Source of the DNA: an uncultured Acidimicrobiales bacterium
GTDB lineage: Bacteria > Actinomycetota > Acidimicrobiia > Acidimicrobiales > SHLQ01
Direction: 5' to 3'
DNA length: 64,000 nucleotides
NCBI GenBank assembly: GCA_938041035.1
Contig: CALHYX010000081.1
Span: 24,116 to 88,115, forward strand
Part shown: in pieces, positions 50,343 through 59,700 of the stretch
Layout of the letters: every line of letters starts with the position of its first letter
Position numbering within the stretch: position 1 is the first letter of the stretch
Made by a program: the position numbers and the translations under genes
The notes under the pieces: generated by a model
Told to the model about the DNA's origin: nothing
Database searches by the model: none
What the model saw: only the letters and a program-made list of their open reading frames with translations

Positions 50343-51035
50343 ATGTCGAACGACGTGAACACCCTCCCCCCGGGCACCCGCGCCGAGCAGGTCGTCGCCG
50401 AACGGCCCCGGTTCCGCGGGTTTTCGCATCTGCTGGCGTTCGCCTCGGCGCTGACCCTCGCTCCGCTGGTGATCGTCGCCGCCCCCGGGGTCGGTCCCCG
50501 CTTCGTGATGGCAGTCTACTCGATGGCGATCGTCGGCCTTTTCGGGGTCTCCGCGCTCTATCACAACGTCAAATGGGGGGAACGGGCTCACACGTTCATG
50601 CGCCGCCTCGATCATTCGATGATCTTTCTCGCCATCGCCGGCACCTACACGCCAGTGGCGTTGTTTGCGCTGCCGCCGACATCGGCGCGGCTGGTGTTGC
50701 TGGTCGTGTGGATCGGCGCCACCCTCGGGATCGTCAGCCGCTGGGCATGGACGAACGCCCCCTACCCGGTCATCGCCCTGCCCTACGTGGCCGTGGGCTG
50801 GGCCTGTCTACTGGTGGTCGGCGATGTCTGGCGGTCCATGGGCGTTGCCGGGTTCACCCTGTTGTTGGTCGGCGGGGTGTTGTACACGATGGGTGCGGTC
50901 ATCTATGCCACCCGCAAGCCCGACCCGTGGCCTCGTTGGTTTGGGTACCACGAGGTTTTCCACGTGTTCGTCATCGCCGGGGCGGCCGTGCACTACGTGG
51001 CGGTCGCGTTCTTCGCCCTGCCCCAGGCGGGCTAG
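50343..51035 (+). CDS. Hemolysin III / YqfA-type (PAQR) membrane protein
   Basis: 230 residues; TACACT (50331-50336) lies 6 nt before the ATG. Seven membrane helices with the hallmark residues ALYHNVKWGERAHTFMRRLDHSMIFLAIAGTYTP and GYHEVFHVFVIAGAAVHYVAV, where Ser/His/Asp/His residues would bind zinc. PAQR family proteins are related to adiponectin receptors and act as membrane hydrolases or in lipid homeostasis; the old hemolysin name is historical. Confidence 0.92.
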   Translation: MSNDVNTLPPGTRAEQVVAERPRFRGFSHLLAFASALTLAPLVIVAAPGVGPRFVMAVYSMAIVGLFGVSALYHNVKWGERAHTFMRRLDHSMIFLAIAGTYTPVALFALPPTSARLVLLVVWIGATLGIVSRWAWTNAPYPVIALPYVAVGWACLLVVGDVWRSMGVAGFTLLLVGGVLYTMGAVIYATRKPDPWPRWFGYHEVFHVFVIAGAAVHYVAVAFFALPQAG

Positions 51036-51048
51036 GTCCCGGGCCGCG

Positions 51049-52386
51049 TCAGCCCGGTTGGGCGCGGCCGCCCACGAGCCACCGGTCCTGACGGAAGCGG
51101 ATCAGAAGCGTGATCATGCGAATGGTCATGAACACCGCGATAGCGGCCCAGAGCCAGCCGATCCCGAGGTCGGCGACCAGCACGATCACGGCGAGCGGTA
51201 CGAAACCAATCGCGGCGATCCACATCGCCCGCGCCAGGTACGCCAGATCACCCGCCCCGATGAGAATGCCGTCGAGGGCGAACACGACCCCGTTGACCGG
51301 TTGCTGGAACGCGAGGTGGATGGCGAGCATGGCGGCGACCGACCGAACGGCTTCGTCCGTACTGAAGATCGCCGGGAGGAAGGGGCGGACCCCGAGCACG
51401 ATGAGCCCGCCGATCACGCCGGCGCCGACCCCCCACTGCAGCATCCGATTGGCGACCCGGCGGGCCTCGGCGGTGTCCCCGGCGCCGAGGTAGCGGGCGA
51501 CGATGGCCTGTCCGGCGATGGCTATCGAGTCGAGGGCCAGCGCGAGCAGACTCCAGATTTCGAACACGATCTGGTGGGCGGCGAGCTCCGCCGAACCGAT
51601 GCGGGCGGCGACGGCCGTGGCGAACGTGATCGAGCCGCGCAGGGCAATCGTGCGCAGAAACAGGTCGAACCCGGCCGATGCGAGCCGGCCCATCCGGGTC
51701 CGGTTCGGGCCCAGCGCCACGCCGTGGCGGCGTACGGCCTGGATGGTCCAGCCGACGTAGGCCGCCGCGCCGATCATCTGGGCGATGACGGTCGAGAGGG
51801 CGGACGCACCGATGCCCTGGTCGAACCCGTAGATCAACACCAGCTCGATCACGAGGTTGATGACCGCGGTCACCAGGCTCACGATCAGCGGGCGAACGGT
51901 GTCCTGCAAACCGCGCAGGTAGCCGACACCGGCCATCATGATCAGCAGCCCGGGAAACCCGAACAGGCTGATACGCAGGTAGGTGAGCGCCTGGCTGCGG
52001 ATCTCGTCATCGTCGGCGAGTTCGCCGCCCCAGGCATCGATGAGCGGGCCCGCGATGAGCTGTCCGAGCCCGACGAACACGATGCCGATCGCGGTGGCCA
52101 ACCACAGGCTCTGCACGGCCTGGTCGGCGGCTTCGCGCTCTTCTCCCGCACCGAGTAGCCGTCCGACCGCGGCGGTGGTCCCGTAGGCGAGAAAGATGAA
52201 GATCGCCTGACCGATCAGCAGCGGCTGCACGGCCAGCGCCAGTCCGTCGAGCGAGCTGGTCCCGAGGCGTCCGACGACCGCGGTATCGGCCAGCACGTAC
52301 AGCGGTTCGGCCACCAGCGCTCCGAACGCGGGCACGGCGAGTCGCAGGATCTCCCGGTCGAGCCCCCGTCGGGTGGTGGTCGTCAT
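51049..52386 (-). CDS. MATE family efflux transporter
   Basis: 445 residues. CAGGCT lies 7 nt before the ATG. Twelve predicted helices in two bundles; the N-terminal half shows REILRLAVPAFGALVAEPLYVLADTAVVGRLG and LQDTVRPLIVSLVTAVINLVIE, typical of the DinF/NorM group. It exports cationic or toxic compounds by Na+ or H+ exchange; the substrate is not readable. The gene is convergent with the hemolysin III gene. Confidence 0.92.
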   Translation of the reverse strand: MTTTTRRGLDREILRLAVPAFGALVAEPLYVLADTAVVGRLGTSSLDGLALAVQPLLIGQAIFIFLAYGTTAAVGRLLGAGEEREAADQAVQSLWLATAIGIVFVGLGQLIAGPLIDAWGGELADDDEIRSQALTYLRISLFGFPGLLIMMAGVGYLRGLQDTVRPLIVSLVTAVINLVIELVLIYGFDQGIGASALSTVIAQMIGAAAYVGWTIQAVRRHGVALGPNRTRMGRLASAGFDLFLRTIALRGSITFATAVAARIGSAELAAHQIVFEIWSLLALALDSIAIAGQAIVARYLGAGDTAEARRVANRMLQWGVGAGVIGGLIVLGVRPFLPAIFSTDEAVRSVAAMLAIHLAFQQPVNGVVFALDGILIGAGDLAYLARAMWIAAIGFVPLAVIVLVADLGIGWLWAAIAVFMTIRMITLLIRFRQDRWLVGGRAQPG

Positions 52387-52495
52387 CCCCGCCAGCCTGC
52401 CAGGGGTTGAGATCGTTGGTGGGGTTGCGAAGGGGCGACGGCAAGATGCCCGGTCCGCACGCGAGACTGGACGTCAGCGATTGAGGGAGGACCGC

Positions 52496-53176
52496 GTGCG
52501 ACGGGTGATGGTACCGATCCTGCTCGCAGCCTCGTGTTTGGCCGCCGGGTGTTCGACCGGGGGGCAAGACACCGTGGTGGTGGACACGACTCCGCCGCCG
52601 GACACGGCGCCGCTACCGACCTCCACCTCGAGCACCGTCCCGGGTACGACGCTCCCGCTCGTCACCGTGACCAATCCGGGAACGACGACCGTGGTGCCGG
52701 GTGAGCTGCCGGTCGAGGTCCCGAGCGGAACTCTGGTGTTCGAACAACAGATCCCCGTCGGCGATGTGATCGACGGGCCCCTCATCGTCCGGCTCGACGA
52801 CCTGGTGCTGACCGCCGACGCCTGGGGTGGTCGTCAGCTGCGCGTCTCGAACACCGAGGGGCTCCGCCCGGGCGACCCGGTGGTGATCACCGGCGACGGG
52901 TACCCGCCGGGCACCCGGTTGGTCGCCGGGCAGTGCTCCAAACTCGACCCGCTCGAGATCGACGTCGCCAGCGACTGTTCGACGAGCAACTTCGCCCAGG
53001 TCGTCGTGGCCGCCGACGGCTCGTTCGCGTTCGTGGTGTATGTCTCGCAGCAGGCGGGCGGCGTCGACTGTTTCGTCTCGCGGTGTGTCGTGGGCGCCGC
53101 GCCCGTCGTCGGTGACGGATTCCTCGAGCTCGGGCTCGACGATGCCGTGGGCGCCGAGATCTCGTTCGCCCGGTAG
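52496..53176 (+). CDS. Lipoprotein with a neocarzinostatin-like domain
   Basis: 226 residues from GTG 52496; GGGAGG (52485-52490) is 5 nt upstream. The signal sequence ends in CLAAGC (lipobox). A Thr/Pro-rich tether (about 20-75) leads to a beta-rich domain. Residues about 120-225 (GLRPGDPVVITGDGYPPGTRLVAGQC, ... FAQVVVAADGSFAFVVYVS, VDCFVSRCVVGA, VGAEISFAR) have the order and Cys spacing of the neocarzinostatin fold, the seven-strand sandwich of enediyne-binding apoproteins. The match is by eye. No enediyne genes are nearby, so ligand binding or an adhesive role is open. Confidence 0.72.
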   Translation: MRRVMVPILLAASCLAAGCSTGGQDTVVVDTTPPPDTAPLPTSTSSTVPGTTLPLVTVTNPGTTTVVPGELPVEVPSGTLVFEQQIPVGDVIDGPLIVRLDDLVLTADAWGGRQLRVSNTEGLRPGDPVVITGDGYPPGTRLVAGQCSKLDPLEIDVASDCSTSNFAQVVVAADGSFAFVVYVSQQAGGVDCFVSRCVVGAAPVVGDGFLELGLDDAVGAEISFAR

Positions 53177-53228
53177 GGCGCGGGCCAACCTTCTCCCGCT
53201 CGAATATTCGGGTCCTAGGCTTGGCCGG

Positions 53229-54476
53229 GTGACGAATCCGGCTCCGGGGCGGGTACCCGCCGGTGTGGTGGCGCTGCTCGCCTCCAACTTCTTCTCGACG
53301 TTCGCCTACGTCGGGCTCCTCACGTTCGCGGGCGATGAGATCTTCGCCATCACCGGCCGCGAACTCGACCTCGGCTTGCTGGGGCTGGCGACGTTCGCGC
53401 CGATCTTCGTGCTGGCCCCGTTCGCGGGCTCGATCGTCGATCGGGTCGATCGGCGCTTCGTGTATGCGGCCGCGGTCGTCGTCGAGGCGGCTCTGGCCCT
53501 CGGCCTGTTCTTCTACATCCGCAGCGAACCCACGGCGGTGGGGCCCATCTTCGCCCTGGTCTCGGGCTACGGGGTGTGTCGAGCGTTCGCAGCCCCCGCG
53601 GCGCGGGCCATGCCGATCGATCTGGCACCACCCGATGTGCTCGAACGGGTCATCGCACTGAAGGCGCTGTCGTTCCAGGCTGGGGTGATCGTCGGGCCGG
53701 TGGTCGCCGGCTTCGCTTCGGTCGTCGCGCCCGAGCTGCCGTTCCTCATCTCCGCCGGGCTGCTCGTCGTGGTGCTGCTGCTCATCTTGTTGGTCCCGAA
53801 GCCACCGATCGCCCAGCTCGACAGCAGCGGCGGCCTCCAGGCCTTTCGCGACGCGGCCGAAGGGGCTCGGTACATCCGCCGAAACCCCGTGTTGGCCGGC
53901 GCCATCTCGCTCGACCTCTTCGCCGTGTTGTTGGGCGGCGCGGTTGCCCTGTTGCCCGCGATTGCATCGGAACGCCTGGGTGTGGGCGATGTCGGTCTGG
54001 GATGGCTGCGCGCCGCCGATGGCATCGGCGCGGCCACCGTGTCGGCGTGCCTGGCGGTGCGGCCGCTGCGGAGAAACGTCGGCAAAGTTCTGCTCATGGC
54101 CGTCGCCCTCTTCGGAGCGGTCACGATCGGGCTCGGGCTGACGACCAACTACGCGGTGGCCTTCCTCGCCATCATGGTGTTGTCCGGCGCCGACGCGATC
54201 AGCGTCTTCGTACGAATGAGCCTGGTGCCGCTGGCAGCACCGGAGGCGATGCGAGGCCGCATCATCGCCGTCGAAAACGTCTTCATCGGTGGTTCCAACG
54301 AGCTCGGAGCGCTCGAGTCGGGGGTCACCGCCCAGCTCTTTGGCCTCGTCGGCTCGATCGTGTTGGGCGGCGTTGGCACCCTCGTGGTGGTGGCGCTGTG
54401 GTGGAAGTTCTTCCCGGCCCTGCGCGACGTCGACCGGTTCGAGGACGTTCGCGTCGCCGATCCACCGGTGCCGTAG
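53229..54476 (+). CDS. MFS transporter (MFS_3/EntS-like)
   Basis: 415 residues from GTG 53229; TAGGCT (53216-53221) lies 7 nt upstream. Twelve helices. The start (VVALLASNFFSTFAYVGLLTFAGDEIFAI) and loop FAGSIVDRVDRRFV belong to the MFS_3 group that includes the enterobactin exporter EntS. The cargo is unknown; no siderophore cluster is adjacent. Its stop is followed by a convergent sulfatase-like gene. Confidence 0.85.
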   Translation: MTNPAPGRVPAGVVALLASNFFSTFAYVGLLTFAGDEIFAITGRELDLGLLGLATFAPIFVLAPFAGSIVDRVDRRFVYAAAVVVEAALALGLFFYIRSEPTAVGPIFALVSGYGVCRAFAAPAARAMPIDLAPPDVLERVIALKALSFQAGVIVGPVVAGFASVVAPELPFLISAGLLVVVLLLILLVPKPPIAQLDSSGGLQAFRDAAEGARYIRRNPVLAGAISLDLFAVLLGGAVALLPAIASERLGVGDVGLGWLRAADGIGAATVSACLAVRPLRRNVGKVLLMAVALFGAVTIGLGLTTNYAVAFLAIMVLSGADAISVFVRMSLVPLAAPEAMRGRIIAVENVFIGGSNELGALESGVTAQLFGLVGSIVLGGVGTLVVVALWWKFFPALRDVDRFEDVRVADPPVP

Positions 54477-54492
54477 GACGGCCGCCCGGCGG

Positions 54493-56541
54493 TTAGGGAA
54501 CCGTCGGGATTGGCAACAGGGTGACCCCGTCGTCGCCAGGGCGGATCTCGAACAGGGCAACGGTGTTCGAGCCCGGTTGGATGAGTTCGGGGATCAGCAC
54601 CGACCACACCCGATGCCCACCGGCCACAACTTTGGATCGGCCCCACCCGGCGATGGTGCCGTTGACCGAGAACGCGACGTCGACGGGCCGGTCGACATTC
54701 AGCGTTCCGGCCACATACACCGGGATCCGATCCGCGGCGGGGTCGTAGCTGACCGACCCGGGTGAGTAGTCATCGTCCATGTCGATGGTGAGCTCGGCGC
54801 TGGGCCCGATCGGGTATGCGCCGGCCTCGGTGCCGACGAGATCGCCGTAGGCGCCCCATCGGTAGATGCGCAGGGCCGGGTCGCCGGGCGCCACGACGGG
54901 GTCGGCGGCGAGAAGTTCGCTATAACCCGCTTCGCCGTCGAGGCGGGCAAAGATGCCGCCGTCGTCGGGCTTGCGGGTCGACAATGACCAGTCGGCGAAC
55001 ACCCGATCGTCGGCGGTGCGTTCCTCGAGCAGGGACTGGCCGTCGAGCTCCCAGGGGGCTTCGGCGCCGAGCACGTCGACGATCGTCGGCACCACATCGA
55101 GCGTCTGGGTGGGGCGCTCATCGATGACGCCGTCGATCTGCCCCGGGTATTTCACAAACAGCGGCGACCACGCCACCCGCGACTCGTTCTCGAAGCCGAG
55201 CCCGCGAATGGGATCGCCGATCTCGAACGACACGCCGTGGTCGACGGTGACGATGACGAGGGCGTCGTCCCAGCGGCCCTGCTGCTTGAGGGCGCCCACC
55301 ATCCGGCCGAGCTGTACGTCGGTCCACTGCAGCTGCATGAGGTGTCGTTGCTGGGCGGACAGGCGGGCGGTGTCGGGGCCCCAGGCGTAGTTGGCTTCGA
55401 GCCCTTCGGCGACGACGGGCGCGTCGTAACGTCGACCGTCGGGTACCCGCCACCAGGGCTGGTGGGGCAGGATCGTGTGGATCAGGTCGAGGCGCAGCAC
55501 GCCGTCGCCGCCCGGCTCGATGCGGTTGATCCACTCGGTGATCTTGGTGTCGGCACTGGGGTCGGACTGCGGGATGGTGAAGTCGATCGGCTCCTCGCTC
55601 GATCGTCGGGGGGAGGCGAACTCCCGCCAAACGACAACCGCATCGTCGAGCAGGGACCCGAGCGTGCCTCCCTTGGCGTCGGCGGTGGCGCACAACGCGT
55701 TGGGGCACAGCAGGCTTACCGACTCGTGCACGTTGAGGTCGTGGGTGGACCCGAGCATGGTGAAGATGTTCTGCGGGTGGTTCTCGGACTGGGGCAGGGT
55801 GTCGATCGCGGTCGGGAGCTGCCCGGTGAAAAGGGCCGGGATCGCCGTGGGGGTGGTGGGGGCGACGGAGGCGTTGTTGCGATACCAGGTCGACTCCGCG
55901 GCGAGGTCGGCAAACGCCGGCCAGAGTTCTGCGTCGACGTCGTCGGCCTCGTCGAGCAGCGACAGCGTCGCCAATTCGTCGAAGGTGATCAGCACGACGT
56001 CGACCGGGTTGTCCATCTCAAGCCTGGCCGCCTCGGCGGTGCCGTCGGCAAACGCGACTCCGGTGATGGGCGAGGCGAAGAGAAACGACAGGACGAAGAG
56101 CACGGGCGCCACGATCAGGTACCGGAGCACCTTGCCGAGCAGTTCGACGTTGTGGCGGGCGACGACCATCGCCAGCACCGCAACGATGCCGATGGCGATG
56201 AGCGGACCGGGGGCGAGATCGGTGAGTTCCTTGGCGACCTCCACGGCGAAGATCCCGGCCAGGATGCCGAGCAGGCATACGTGCATGATGCGACCGGTCT
56301 CCGGTCGCACGAGTCCCACCGCGGTCTCCGCCAGCCACAACACCACCGGGGGGAGCAGGGTGACGATGATGGCGAAGAGGATCAGGTCGGTGGCCCCCGT
56401 GCGGCGAAACACGAGGTCGGTGGCGTTGCCCTGAAACGTGTTGAACACCGGTTGGGCGATGACCAGGGCACACATGGCGATGAGCTCGAGGAGATAGCCC
56501 AGGCGCTCCCGCCAGGGGTTGGTCATCGGTTCTGAACTCAT
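54493..56541 (-). CDS. LtaS-like membrane sulfatase-fold protein
   Basis: 682 residues. Four or five N-terminal helices (LELIAMCALVIAQPVF, TDLILFAIIVTLLPPVVLWLA, ILAGIFAVEVAKELTDLAPGPLIAIGIVAVLAMVVA) and a large extracellular alkaline-phosphatase-superfamily domain. Metal ligands appear in LITFDELATL and VTVDHGVSF. The nucleophile region is ASVAPTTPTAIPALFTG, with Thr in place of the sulfatase Cys/Ser-x-Pro-x-Arg formylglycine site; this favours a phosphotransferase such as LtaS/MdoB over a true sulfatase. TAGACT lies 9 nt upstream of the ATG. Possibly modifies a wall polymer. Confidence 0.8.
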   Translation of the reverse strand: MSSEPMTNPWRERLGYLLELIAMCALVIAQPVFNTFQGNATDLVFRRTGATDLILFAIIVTLLPPVVLWLAETAVGLVRPETGRIMHVCLLGILAGIFAVEVAKELTDLAPGPLIAIGIVAVLAMVVARHNVELLGKVLRYLIVAPVLFVLSFLFASPITGVAFADGTAEAARLEMDNPVDVVLITFDELATLSLLDEADDVDAELWPAFADLAAESTWYRNNASVAPTTPTAIPALFTGQLPTAIDTLPQSENHPQNIFTMLGSTHDLNVHESVSLLCPNALCATADAKGGTLGSLLDDAVVVWREFASPRRSSEEPIDFTIPQSDPSADTKITEWINRIEPGGDGVLRLDLIHTILPHQPWWRVPDGRRYDAPVVAEGLEANYAWGPDTARLSAQQRHLMQLQWTDVQLGRMVGALKQQGRWDDALVIVTVDHGVSFEIGDPIRGLGFENESRVAWSPLFVKYPGQIDGVIDERPTQTLDVVPTIVDVLGAEAPWELDGQSLLEERTADDRVFADWSLSTRKPDDGGIFARLDGEAGYSELLAADPVVAPGDPALRIYRWGAYGDLVGTEAGAYPIGPSAELTIDMDDDYSPGSVSYDPAADRIPVYVAGTLNVDRPVDVAFSVNGTIAGWGRSKVVAGGHRVWSVLIPELIQPGSNTVALFEIRPGDDGVTLLPIPTVP

Positions 56542-56605
56542 TGCTCCGGCAGTCTAGGAGCACAACGCCGGGCCAAGTGGGCGCTCCGCCCACTACGCTT
56601 TGTCC

Positions 56606-58453
56606 ATGCCTGCGTACCGTTCTCGTACCACCACCGAAGGCCGCAACATGGCGGGTGCTCGCGCCCTGTGGCGCGCCACCGGCATGACCGATGACGACTT
56701 CGAAAAGCCGATCATCGCGATCGCCAACAGCTTCACGCAGTTCGTGCCGGGCCATGTGCATCTGAAGGACCTCGGCCAGCTCGTCGCCCGCGAGATCGAG
56801 CGATCCGGCGGCGTGGCCAAGGAGTTCAACACCATCGCGGTCGACGATGGCATCGCCATGGGTCACGGCGGCATGCTCTACAGCCTTCCGAGCCGCGATC
56901 TCATCGCCGACTCGGTCGAATACATGGTGAACGCCCACTGCGCCGACGCCCTGGTGTGCATCAGTAACTGCGACAAGATCACCCCCGGCATGCTGATGGC
57001 CGCCATGCGCCTCAACGTCCCGGTGGTGTTCGTGAGCGGCGGCCCGATGGAGGCCGGCAAGACCCGGCTCGCGGGCGTCGAGGTCAAGGTCGATCTCATC
57101 TCGGCCATGATGTCGGCCGGCGACGCCAACGTCAGCGACGAAGACGTCGCCGCGGTCGAGCGTTCCGCGTGCCCGACCTGCGGGTCGTGCTCGGGCATGT
57201 TCACCGCCAACTCCATGAACTGCCTGACCGAAGCGCTCGGTCTTTCGCTACCGGGCAACGGCACGACCCTGGCCACCCACGCCGACCGGGAGGAACTGTT
57301 CCTCCAGGCCGGGCGAACGGTGGTCGACCTGGCTCGGCGCTACTACGAAAAAGACGACGACGCCGTGTTGCCGCGCCGCATCGCCACCAAGGCAGCGTTC
57401 GAAAACGCCATGGCGCTCGACATCGCCATGGGCGGATCGACCAACACGGTGCTCCACATTCTCGCCGCCGCTCGCGAGGGCGGCATCGACTTCACGATGG
57501 CCGATATCGACCGTCTGAGTCGTCGGCTACCCAACCTGTGCAAGGTGGCGCCGAGCACCGAGGAGTACCACGTCGAGGATGTGCATCGCGCCGGCGGCAT
57601 CATGGGCATCCTGGGAGAACTCGCCCGGGCCGATCTCATCGACACCTCGTTGCCGACGGTGCACAGTGAATCGCTCGCCGCCGCGCTGGAGCAGTGGGAT
57701 ATCACCGCGCCGACCCACACCGCGGAAGCCGAGCGGCTGTTTCTCGCCGGTCCGGCCGGTATCCCCACCCAGGTGGCGTTCAGCCAGGCCACCCGCTGGC
57801 CGAGCCTCGACACCGACCGGGAGCATGGCTGCATCCGTTCCGTCGAACACGCCTATTCCCGCGAGGGCGGGCTGGCGATCCTGTTCGGCAACATCGCCGA
57901 GGACGGCTGCATCGTGAAAACGGCGGGCGTGGACGAGTCGATCTGGAAGTTCTCCGGCCCGGCGCGGGTGTTCGAGAGCCAGGAAGCGGCGATGGACGGG
58001 GTGCTCGACGAGGACCAGGTACGGGCCGGCGATGTGGTGATCGTGCGCTATGAGGGCCCCAAAGGCGGCCCCGGCATGCAGGAGATGTTGTACCCGACGA
58101 CCTACATCAAGAGCCGGGGGCTCGGCAAAGAGTGCGCGCTGATCACCGATGGTCGCTTTTCCGGAGGTACGGCGGGCCTGTCGATCGGGCATTGTTCGCC
58201 CGAGGCCGCGGCCGGCGGCGCCATCGGGCTCATCGAGGACGGCGACATCATCGAGATCGATATTCCGAATAGAACGATCGACGTGGCCCTGTCCGATGAG
58301 GAGTTGGCCACCCGACGGGCGGCCCGAGATGAGGCCGGTTGGAAACCGGCCGACCGCGACCGCCCGGTCAGCGTTGCGTTGCGGGCCTACGCCGCCATGG
58401 TCACCAGTGCCGACACCGGAGCTGTCCGCGACGTCGCGCTCCTCGAGGACTGA
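56606..58453 (+). CDS. ilvD: Dihydroxy-acid dehydratase
   Basis: 615 residues from ATG 56606; TACGCT (56594-56599) lies 6 nt upstream, so the in-frame TTG at 56600 is not the start. Fe-S cluster Cys residues are in CISNCDKITPG and ACPTCGSCSGMFTANSMNC. It dehydrates the dihydroxy acids in valine and isoleucine synthesis. It stands about 3.9 kb before ilvB with its own leaderless promoter and no attenuator. Confidence 0.96.
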   Translation: MPAYRSRTTTEGRNMAGARALWRATGMTDDDFEKPIIAIANSFTQFVPGHVHLKDLGQLVAREIERSGGVAKEFNTIAVDDGIAMGHGGMLYSLPSRDLIADSVEYMVNAHCADALVCISNCDKITPGMLMAAMRLNVPVVFVSGGPMEAGKTRLAGVEVKVDLISAMMSAGDANVSDEDVAAVERSACPTCGSCSGMFTANSMNCLTEALGLSLPGNGTTLATHADREELFLQAGRTVVDLARRYYEKDDDAVLPRRIATKAAFENAMALDIAMGGSTNTVLHILAAAREGGIDFTMADIDRLSRRLPNLCKVAPSTEEYHVEDVHRAGGIMGILGELARADLIDTSLPTVHSESLAAALEQWDITAPTHTAEAERLFLAGPAGIPTQVAFSQATRWPSLDTDREHGCIRSVEHAYSREGGLAILFGNIAEDGCIVKTAGVDESIWKFSGPARVFESQEAAMDGVLDEDQVRAGDVVIVRYEGPKGGPGMQEMLYPTTYIKSRGLGKECALITDGRFSGGTAGLSIGHCSPEAAAGGAIGLIEDGDIIEIDIPNRTIDVALSDEELATRRAARDEAGWKPADRDRPVSVALRAYAAMVTSADTGAVRDVALLED

Positions 58454-58530
58454 CCCCGAACCCGAGCGCCCCACCGGAGCAGAGCCCGAAGTTGCTATAG
58501 CGCTCCGGCGGAGATGCCGATAGCGCCGTT

Positions 58531-59700
58531 ATGGCTATTCGGACTATTCGAAACTCACTTCGCCTGCTCGCGCTCCTGCTCGTGACGACGCTCGTGGCTG
58601 CGGCCTGCGGCACCCAGAGTCTCCAGGCATCGATCGATGAGCGGGATCCGTCGCTGACGGTGGAGACCGGCGTGAGCCGCGAAGCCGGCGAAACGGTGAC
58701 CCCGACGACGTCCGTCGCGACTCCTCCCGCGACCACCGAGCCGCCGTCGACCACCGAGGCGCCCACCACCGAGCCGCCGTCGACCACCGAAGCGCCCTCC
58801 ACCTCGGCTCCCACCACCGAGCCGCCGGACGCAACCACCACGACGGTGTTCAGCTTCAAGCCGCTTGGCCCGACCGAGCCTCCGGCTGAACCGGTGGCCT
58901 CGGTGGATCTCACGTTGGCCGGGGAGAAGCTCCGCACCGAGAGCTATCGGGCCGAGGTCTCCCTGGAGATGACGGTGGGCGACGACTCGTTCTCCTTCTC
59001 CTTCGGCGGTGAGGATCCCGTGGCCCAGATCGCCCACGACGGTGCGCGCACGGCCACCACAATGGATATCGGTGCCCTGCTCGGGTCCCTGATCGGCGAT
59101 GACTCCCAGGACCTGTCGTTCACCACGGTGGTCGACGACGAACACGTCTACCTGCTCGTTCCCAAGGACCTGCTCGAGGGTCCGGCACAGCAGTACGCCG
59201 GTCGTTGGGTCCGGGTGCCGATCAGCTCACTCACCGAAGAGGACTTTGCCGCGTTGAGCGGCGGGGGCCTGACCGACGTGGAGTCGCAGCTCGCGCTACT
59301 CGACGATGTCGGCGAGGTCACCGATCTGGGCGCCGACGAGCTCCGAGGTCGCCCCGTGCAGGGCTACCGGGTCGAGACAACCCTTGCCGTACTCCTCGAG
59401 GCGCAGGGTGAATTCACCACCGGTCAGATGACGACCGATCTGGGTGATGCCGGCGATCTCCTCGTCAGCTACGACGTGTGGGTCGATGCCGAGGGCCGTC
59501 TCGCCGCCATCGAAACCAACCTCGACGAAACGACGTTTGCCGCCATCGCCGACGCAACCGGCGAACCCACCGATGGTGCGAGCTTCTCACTTCACACCCG
59601 GGGCGACTTCTACGACGTAGGGGCCGACTTCACCGTCGAAGTCCCCGCCGACGCCGTCGACGTCGATCCCGCAGTCGTCGACTCGCTGGCCACCGCCTAA
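58531..59700 (+). CDS. LppX/LprG-like lipoprotein
   Basis: 389 residues from ATG 58531. The signal sequence ends in LVAAAC (lipobox). A Thr/Pro/Glu tether with TTEPPSTTEAP repeated follows (about 50-110). Then a beta-rich domain: SVDLTLAGEKLRTESYRAEVSLEMTVGDDSFSF, later PVQGYRVETTLAVLLEAQGEF and VDAEGRLAAIETNLDE. The half-barrel pattern resembles LppX/LprG lipid-transfer lipoproteins of Actinobacteria, but similarity is weak. A GATAGC lies 6 nt upstream of the ATG and is preceded by a second ATAGCGC copy 23 nt earlier. Stop overlaps the convergent gene by CTAA. Confidence 0.7.
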   Translation: MAIRTIRNSLRLLALLLVTTLVAAACGTQSLQASIDERDPSLTVETGVSREAGETVTPTTSVATPPATTEPPSTTEAPTTEPPSTTEAPSTSAPTTEPPDATTTTVFSFKPLGPTEPPAEPVASVDLTLAGEKLRTESYRAEVSLEMTVGDDSFSFSFGGEDPVAQIAHDGARTATTMDIGALLGSLIGDDSQDLSFTTVVDDEHVYLLVPKDLLEGPAQQYAGRWVRVPISSLTEEDFAALSGGGLTDVESQLALLDDVGEVTDLGADELRGRPVQGYRVETTLAVLLEAQGEFTTGQMTTDLGDAGDLLVSYDVWVDAEGRLAAIETNLDETTFAAIADATGEPTDGASFSLHTRGDFYDVGADFTVEVPADAVDVDPAVVDSLATA

